In this document: in pieces, positions 59,295 to 64,000 of the stretch
Layout of the letters: each line of letters opens with the position of its first letter
Numbering within the stretch: the stretch's first letter is position 1
Assembly: GCA_029203185.1 (NCBI GenBank)
Contig: CP119310.1
Location: 3,602,001 to 3,666,000, forward strand
Source: Candidatus Chryseobacterium colombiense
GTDB taxonomy: Bacteria; Bacteroidota; Bacteroidia; Flavobacteriales; Weeksellaceae
Direction of reading: 5' to 3'
Length of the DNA stretch: 64,000 bases
Made by a program: the position numbers and the translations under genes
The notes under the pieces: model-generated
What the model was told of the DNA's origin: nothing
What the model saw: only the letters and a program-made list of their open reading frames with translations
The model's database searches: none

Positions 59295-61207
59295 TATTGT
59301 AATATAAAGTTAACAATCAGTATAATTCCCACAGCCAAAGACATGATCAGAATGTAGTTCTCTACATTTCCATTCTGGATACGCTTCATCGCTTTTCCGC
59401 TGTCTTCAGCACCTTCGCCTACGAAGTCTACAAAACGATCAAGAATACCTTTATCAAACATCTTTCCTCCGCGTCCTAATCCTTCAACAGTTTTTACAAT
59501 TAATGCATTGTAAAGTTCGTCAACATATAATTTTTTAGCAGACAATTTTTCCCATCCTGTATACTGCTCTTCCGGTAATGCTTGTTTTTTCTTATTTACA
59601 TAAGTGTTTTTAACAATGAACCAAACGCAGAAGAACATCAGAACAGTTGCTCCTAAAAGTATCATTTCAGTACCAAACGGAACTCCTGATAAGGTAGCTT
59701 CCATTTGTTTAAAGCTTTCCTCAGTAAGCACGGGCTTCAGCCATTCCATTAATTTTGCATAATGACCGTGACCGATGAAGTGAGGAAGGTTAATTAATCC
59801 TCCTACAACAGAAAGAATAGCCAATACGATCAATGGTAACGTCATATTAGACGGGCTTTCGTGTAAGTGGTGTTTTTGATCTTCAGTACCTCTGAACTCT
59901 CCGTGGAAAGTCAAATAGTACAATCTGAACATATAAGTTGCAGTAATAGCCGCTAAAATGAATAATAATACCCAATACATTGGATTTTTAGCAAAAGCTG
60001 CTACTAAAATTTCGTCTTTTGAAATCATCCCTGATAATAAAGGGAATCCAGAGATAGCTAATGTTCCGATCAGGAAAGTTGCGTGAGTAATCGGGATGTA
60101 TTTTTTCAATCCTCCCATGAAACGCATATCCTGCTCGTTGCTCATAGCGTGGATTACAGAACCTGCTCCCAAGAACAACAATGCTTTGAAGAAAGCGTGT
60201 GTCATTACATGGAACATAGCTGTTGTATACGCTCCAAGACCTAAGGCAATGAACATAAATCCAAGCTGTGAAACCGTAGAATAAGCCAATACTTTTTTGA
60301 TGTCGTTCTGACGAAGTGCGTAGAATCCAGCTAAAGCAGCTGTTAAGAATCCGATGAATAAAATTCCTCCCTGAACAGTAGGCGCTAAAGTAAATAAGAA
60401 GTTAGATCTTACTACTAAATAAATACCCGCCGTTACCATCGTTGCCGCGTGAATTAACGCAGAAACTGGAGTTGGACCCGCCATTGCATCCGGTAACCAA
60501 GTATATAATGGAACCTGAGCAGATTTACCAGTAGCTCCGATAAATAAACTCGCCGTAATAAAGATAATTACGTTTCCGTCCAATTCAAATTTTCCGGCAT
60601 TCTGTGATACGGTAAGATAATCAACAGCGTTAGTCTGAGAAGCGATCATGAAGATACCGATCAGTAACGCTAGGTCACCAATTCTGTTCATGATGAAAGC
60701 TTTTCTTGCTGCTTTACCATATTCCTCGTTGGTATACCAGAATCCGATAAGTAAGTAAGAACACAATCCTACACCTTCCCATCCGATGAATAAGATCAGG
60801 TAGTTGCTTCCCATTACCAATAATAACATTGAGAAGATAAATAAATTCAGATAAGTGAAAAACTTATAGAAACCTTTATCGTGACTCATATATCCGATAG
60901 AGTACAGGTGAATTAAAGAACCAATTCCTGTGATGATCATGATCATCATTAATGATAACTGATCGATCTGGAATCCGAAATTGATCTGAACTCCGTTTAC
61001 TCTAAACCATTCAAAAGCTTTTACAATTACAGGCTGGCTTTCGGAATCAAAATTCATAAAAATACTCACTGCGATGCAGAAAGATGCAAAAACCATTGCT
61101 GTAGCCAAGCTACCCACAACAATTTTTGGAAGATTTTTTCCGAATAAACCGTTAATAAGAAACCCTAAAAGTGGTAAAAGTACTATTGCATATACTAAAT
61201 TCTCCAT
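59294..61207 (-). CDS. nuoL: NADH-quinone oxidoreductase subunit L
   Basis: 637 residues. Signature segments are LILFIGWEGVGLCSYLLIGFWY, VPLYTWLPDAMAGPTPVSALIHAATMVTAGIY and KKVLAYSTVSQLGFMFIALG. The extended C-terminal part (from about 480, with the WEKLSAKKLYVDELYNALI region) forms the lateral helix that couples the distal channels. It is the terminal antiporter-like subunit of complex I. Confidence 0.97.
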   Translation of the reverse strand: MENLVYAIVLLPLLGFLINGLFGKNLPKIVVGSLATAMVFASFCIAVSIFMNFDSESQPVIVKAFEWFRVNGVQINFGFQIDQLSLMMIMIITGIGSLIHLYSIGYMSHDKGFYKFFTYLNLFIFSMLLLVMGSNYLILFIGWEGVGLCSYLLIGFWYTNEEYGKAARKAFIMNRIGDLALLIGIFMIASQTNAVDYLTVSQNAGKFELDGNVIIFITASLFIGATGKSAQVPLYTWLPDAMAGPTPVSALIHAATMVTAGIYLVVRSNFLFTLAPTVQGGILFIGFLTAALAGFYALRQNDIKKVLAYSTVSQLGFMFIALGLGAYTTAMFHVMTHAFFKALLFLGAGSVIHAMSNEQDMRFMGGLKKYIPITHATFLIGTLAISGFPLLSGMISKDEILVAAFAKNPMYWVLLFILAAITATYMFRLYYLTFHGEFRGTEDQKHHLHESPSNMTLPLIVLAILSVVGGLINLPHFIGHGHYAKLMEWLKPVLTEESFKQMEATLSGVPFGTEMILLGATVLMFFCVWFIVKNTYVNKKKQALPEEQYTGWEKLSAKKLYVDELYNALIVKTVEGLGRGGKMFDKGILDRFVDFVGEGAEDSGKAMKRIQNGNVENYILIMSLAVGIILIVNFILQ

Positions 61208-61209
61208 TC

Positions 61210-61539
61210 TTATCCTCTTAATTTATTAAATATACTTACATCAACAGAACGGGTATTTCTATATAGCATAGCAATAATTGCCAAACCTACCGCCACTTCC
61301 GCAGCAGCAACCACCATAATGAAGAAAACTAATAGTTGTCCGTCGCCGTTACCTTTGTATGCAGAAAACGCAGCCAATAAAAGGTTTACAGAATTCAGCA
61401 TAAGCTCTACACAACCCAAAATAACAATTGCATTTTTTCTCAGCAATACTCCCAAAACTCCCAAACAGAATAAAACTGATGAAAGTATGATAAAGTAATT
61501 CAGAGGGATGCTTTGTATAAATGTATTTACTTCTCCCAT
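61210..61539 (-). CDS. nuoK: NADH-quinone oxidoreductase subunit K
   Basis: 109 residues, three membrane helices. LRKNAIVILGCVELMLNSVNLLL with the conserved helix-2 glutamate, and FFIMVVAAAEVAVGLAIIAMLYR with the helix-3 glutamate, match NuoK. It contributes to the proton channel next to NuoH, J and N. Gaps to nuoJ (four bases) and nuoL (two bases) show an operon. Confidence 0.96.
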   Translation of the reverse strand: MGEVNTFIQSIPLNYFIILSSVLFCLGVLGVLLRKNAIVILGCVELMLNSVNLLLAAFSAYKGNGDGQLLVFFIMVVAAAEVAVGLAIIAMLYRNTRSVDVSIFNKLRG

Positions 61540-61543
61540 AATT

Positions 61544-62041
61544 TTATAAATCTTTTTTACCGATTAATACCGCACCTACGATACCTGCCAAAATAAGAAT
61601 GGATGCAAGCTCAAACGGTAAAACATATTCATTAAACAAAAGTCTACCCAGATTTTTCGTTAGACCAACTCCTCTGTCTACATTTTCAACTACAACATGG
61701 TTGTCCTGAACTCCTCTGAATACCCCTAAAACTCCAATTAATAAAAGACCTGCTGTAAAAACTCCAACAAATTTTAAAGTATTGTTCTTCTTACTTTCGT
61801 CTTGTTTATTAAGGTTAAGCATCATCAGGATATAAAGAAATAATACCATGATGGCTCCGGCGTAAACAATAATCTGGATAATCGCAAGGAATTGTGCATT
61901 CAGAAGGATGTACATACCCGCAATAGAAAACATTGTAACAATTAATGACAAAATAGCATATAAAGGATTTCTCGCAAATACGAAATACACCGCACTTGCC
62001 ACTGCTAAAAACGCCACCAAGAAAAATAAAAACTGATCCAT
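61544..62041 (-). CDS. nuoJ: NADH-quinone oxidoreductase subunit J
   Basis: 165 residues with about five helices. RNPLYAILSLIVTMFSIAGMYILLNAQFLAIIQIIVYAGAIMVLFLYILMML contains the conserved pi-bulge helix of NuoJ. The start overlaps the nuoI stop as TAATG. It sits between NuoK and NuoH in the membrane arm. Confidence 0.95.
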   Translation of the reverse strand: MDQFLFFLVAFLAVASAVYFVFARNPLYAILSLIVTMFSIAGMYILLNAQFLAIIQIIVYAGAIMVLFLYILMMLNLNKQDESKKNNTLKFVGVFTAGLLLIGVLGVFRGVQDNHVVVENVDRGVGLTKNLGRLLFNEYVLPFELASILILAGIVGAVLIGKKDL

Positions 62042-62598
62042 TATTTTACCGCATTTTTTTGTTTCTCGGATTGTCTTTCAGTGATATCAATCCTTTCATT
62101 TATTTTTTCAACCAATTTATCTTTTCCGTAAATGAAAGAACCTCTGTTGGTTTCCACATCTACCAATCTGTCTGTAAGATAGATGGCTGATTTCGGACAA
62201 GCTTCTTCACACATACCGCAGAAAATACATCTTAGCATATTAATTTCATATACTGATGCATATTTCTCTTCTCTGTAAAGGTGTTTTTCTTCTTTAGTTC
62301 TTTCAGCAGCAGTCATTGTAATTGCTTCTGCAGGACATGCCACCGCACAAAGTCCGCAAGCGGTACATCTTTCTCTGCCTTCCTCGTCTCTTTTCAGAAC
62401 GTGCTGACCTCTCCAGATTTCTGCTCTCGGTTTCTGTACTTCCGGATACGAATATACTGCGGGAGCACCTTTCAATACGGTTCTTACAGCATGCTTAAAT
62501 GTAATCCCCATTCCTGTAAAAATCGCAGGTAAGTAGATTTTTTCAGCAAGGGTCATTTCTTTATTAGAAACAACTTTTGATCTGTTCGTAAGTTTCAT
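62041..62598 (-). CDS. nuoI: NADH-quinone oxidoreductase subunit I
   Basis: 185 residues. Two 4Fe-4S motifs, CTACGLCAVACP (C78, C81, C84, C88) and CIFCGMCEEACP (C124, C127, C130, C134), are intact and form clusters N6a and N6b. Residues 1-60 are the membrane-associated amphipathic N terminus. It passes electrons from NuoG towards the quinone site. It lies 58 bases downstream of nuoH. Confidence 0.97.
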   Translation of the reverse strand: MKLTNRSKVVSNKEMTLAEKIYLPAIFTGMGITFKHAVRTVLKGAPAVYSYPEVQKPRAEIWRGQHVLKRDEEGRERCTACGLCAVACPAEAITMTAAERTKEEKHLYREEKYASVYEINMLRCIFCGMCEEACPKSAIYLTDRLVDVETNRGSFIYGKDKLVEKINERIDITERQSEKQKNAVK

Positions 62599-62656
62599 TT
62601 ATTTTAATTTTTTAGGCTGAACTTCCATCCAGCATTTAAAAATATATTCTTATCTC

Positions 62657-63721
62657 TTAGTTTCCAAATGCTAAAATTACAGCTCCTGTAACCAGCAAGT
62701 TTACCAATGCCATTGGAATTAAAGTTTTCCAACCTAAATGCATTAATTGGTCATATCTAAATCTTGGAAGCGTCCATCTGATCCACATGAAGATCAAAAT
62801 TCCGATTATTGTTTTCGTTAAGAATGCTACGATACTCAAGATACCTGCTGTGTTTTCACCCCAGTGCTGAGTTACCCATTCTATTCCAGGATAGTTGTAC
62901 CCTCCGAAGAAAAGAACTACCATGAATGCATTGGAAATAAACATATTCACATATTCACCGAACATGTATAATCCTAACTTCATTGATGAGTATTCTGTAG
63001 AATATCCTGTTACCAATTCAGATTCACACTCAGGTAAATCGAAAGGGTGTCTGTTGGTTTCTGCTAAAGCGGCTACAATGAAAACAAGGAAAGCAATCGG
63101 CTGGTAAAAAATGTTCCAGTTCAGCCCTGAAACCCAAGGAATGAATCCCCAAAGTTTTCCATTGGTCTGGCTAGCTGTAATTTCTTTTAAATCCAAACTT
63201 CCTGTCATCATAATGATAGAAAGTAAAGCCAATCCCATTGCCAGTTCGTAAGAAATCATCTGAGAAGAAGCACGGATTGCTCCTAATAATGAATATTTGT
63301 TGTTCGAAGCCCAACCTCCGATCATGATTCCGTAAACACCAATTGAAGCCATTCCGATGATGAAAAGTACACCAACATCGATGTTAGCAACCTGAAGATC
63401 ATAAGAAGTACCTGCAATATTTAAACTTTTACCCCAAGGAATAACCGCTCCCGTGATTAATGAAATAAACATTACCAAAGCCGGTCCCAATACGAAAAGG
63501 AATTTTTCTGCATTGGCAGGTGTAAAATCTTCTTTGAAGAAAAACTTTCCACCATCAGCAAGAGGTTGCAGCAATCCGAAAGGTCCAGCTCTGTTGGGAC
63601 CAATTCTATCCTGCATGATAGAGGCAACTTTTCTTTCTGCCCAGGTAGAGTAGGCCGCAATCGTTAATGAAAGCAGGAAAAGCGCTAATACAAGTATAAG
63701 TTTAAATGTAAGTAAATCCAT
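62657..63721 (-). CDS. nuoH: NADH-quinone oxidoreductase subunit H
   Basis: 354 residues with eight or more membrane helices. AERKVASIMQDRIGPNRAGPFGLLQPLADGGKFF and RHPFDLPECESELVTGYSTEYSSM are the NuoH signatures; the acidic residues in the second shape the quinone chamber. Ends with GWKTLIPMALVNLLVTG. It links the peripheral and membrane arms of complex I. Confidence 0.97.
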   Translation of the reverse strand: MDLLTFKLILVLALFLLSLTIAAYSTWAERKVASIMQDRIGPNRAGPFGLLQPLADGGKFFFKEDFTPANAEKFLFVLGPALVMFISLITGAVIPWGKSLNIAGTSYDLQVANIDVGVLFIIGMASIGVYGIMIGGWASNNKYSLLGAIRASSQMISYELAMGLALLSIIMMTGSLDLKEITASQTNGKLWGFIPWVSGLNWNIFYQPIAFLVFIVAALAETNRHPFDLPECESELVTGYSTEYSSMKLGLYMFGEYVNMFISNAFMVVLFFGGYNYPGIEWVTQHWGENTAGILSIVAFLTKTIIGILIFMWIRWTLPRFRYDQLMHLGWKTLIPMALVNLLVTGAVILAFGN

Positions 63722-63809
63722 TTTTATTTTTATAGATGTTAGATATTAGAGGTTTGAAGATGGGAGCTAAGCTTTCATTTTCAAATTCACTCATTATCAA
63801 ATTTTCAAA

Positions 63810-64000
63810 TTATTTTTCGTCTTTTTCACTGATTTCTTTAGCCATCGGATTGTCTAAAACTCTTAGTTCATCTTTAGGCTTTTCATAGTGATTCAATGAA
63901 ATAACGGAATGTCTGTCGATATGTCTAGGACCTTCAAGGTTCCAGTCGCTTAAGCTCTTTCTTTCGAAACGGCAAGTATCGCAGATGAATTCTTCCACTT
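63810..64000 (-). CDS. nuoG: NADH-quinone oxidoreductase subunit G, C-terminal end (truncated by window)
   Basis: The frame runs to the window edge, so only the last 63 or so codons are visible. ICDTCRFERKSLSDWNLEGPRHIDRHSVISLNHYE and the end MAKEISEKDEK match the C terminus of the Flavobacteriia NuoG-type iron-sulfur subunit; the rest lies beyond base 64000. It is immediately upstream of nuoH in the same operon, with an 88-base gap. Confidence 0.85.
   Translation of the reverse strand, partial: VEEFICDTCRFERKSLSDWNLEGPRHIDRHSVISLNHYEKPKDELRVLDNPMAKEISEKDEK

Noticed and set aside
1..64000. tRNA, rRNA, CRISPR array, integrase or IS transposase.
   Set aside because: No sequence or frame with such features was recognised; the repeats seen are short palindromes without transposase genes.

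Overview
The window looks like chromosomal DNA of a Flavobacteriia member of the Chryseobacterium/Elizabethkingia type (Bacteroidota). The support is low-GC DNA, the Bacteroidota promoter motif TAnnTTTG in front of many genes, a type IX secretion C-terminal sorting domain, a PorP/SprF outer-membrane protein, DUF3822, DUF5606 and PASTA/RluA gene neighbours, and a nuoGHIJKLMN gene order. No tRNA, rRNA, CRISPR array, transposase or prophage gene was found. The species assignment is inference from protein style only.

Layout. 1-3.7 kb holds the end of a luciferase-like flavin oxidoreductase, an unknown protein, a pirin-like bicupin and two paralogous intradiol-dioxygenase-fold exported proteins, one with a type IX sorting tail and one a lipoprotein. 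3.9-6.1 kb is a LytTR two-component operon with an STM3941-like membrane protein. 6.2-10.6 kb is sbcC, sbcD and a 50-residue basic protein gene overlapping sbcD. 10.7-16.4 kb carries small housekeeping genes (VF530, SlyD-type FKBP, YchJ), an M3 peptidase lipoprotein and a GIN-domain lipoprotein, plus an intergenic repeat cluster at 13.03-13.26 kb. 16.4-21.5 kb carries a Kef-type antiporter with a KefF/G-like flavoprotein and a TPM-TPM-LemA operon. 21.6-30.9 kb is folA, a TRIC channel, a four-helix-bundle gene between inverted repeats, coaD, ddl, a PASTA protein, an RluA pseudouridine synthase, porP and hemW. 30.9-43.7 kb is a MuiA-like protein, murI, a nitroreductase/HxlR divergon, rsmD-DUF3822-Smr-YfcE, a class C beta-lactamase-like hydrolase, SixA, ruvX-def, DUF5606, mazG-FUSC and a lipoprotein.

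The unusual stretch is 43.8-56.2 kb. A 1237-residue lipoprotein joins a metallophosphoesterase, a region resembling an atypical kinase and an outer-membrane barrel. Only 26 bases separate its start codon from that of a divergent HD-domain protein fused to a PycTM (DUF5706) membrane effector domain. A large GAF-domain protein converges on the latter. Next comes a four-gene cassette encoding a LysM protein, a DUF4280 PAAR-like protein, a 741-residue putative peptidoglycan-attacking effector (Ig-like, muramidase-like and YkuD-like parts) and an SH3 lipoprotein. This reads as a contractile-injection (Bacteroidota type VI secretion or related) effector-immunity island without the injection machinery nearby.

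56.4-64 kb is the membrane arm of respiratory complex I (nuoN, M, L, K, J, I, H and the 3' end of nuoG), all on the minus strand with overlapping or closely spaced genes.
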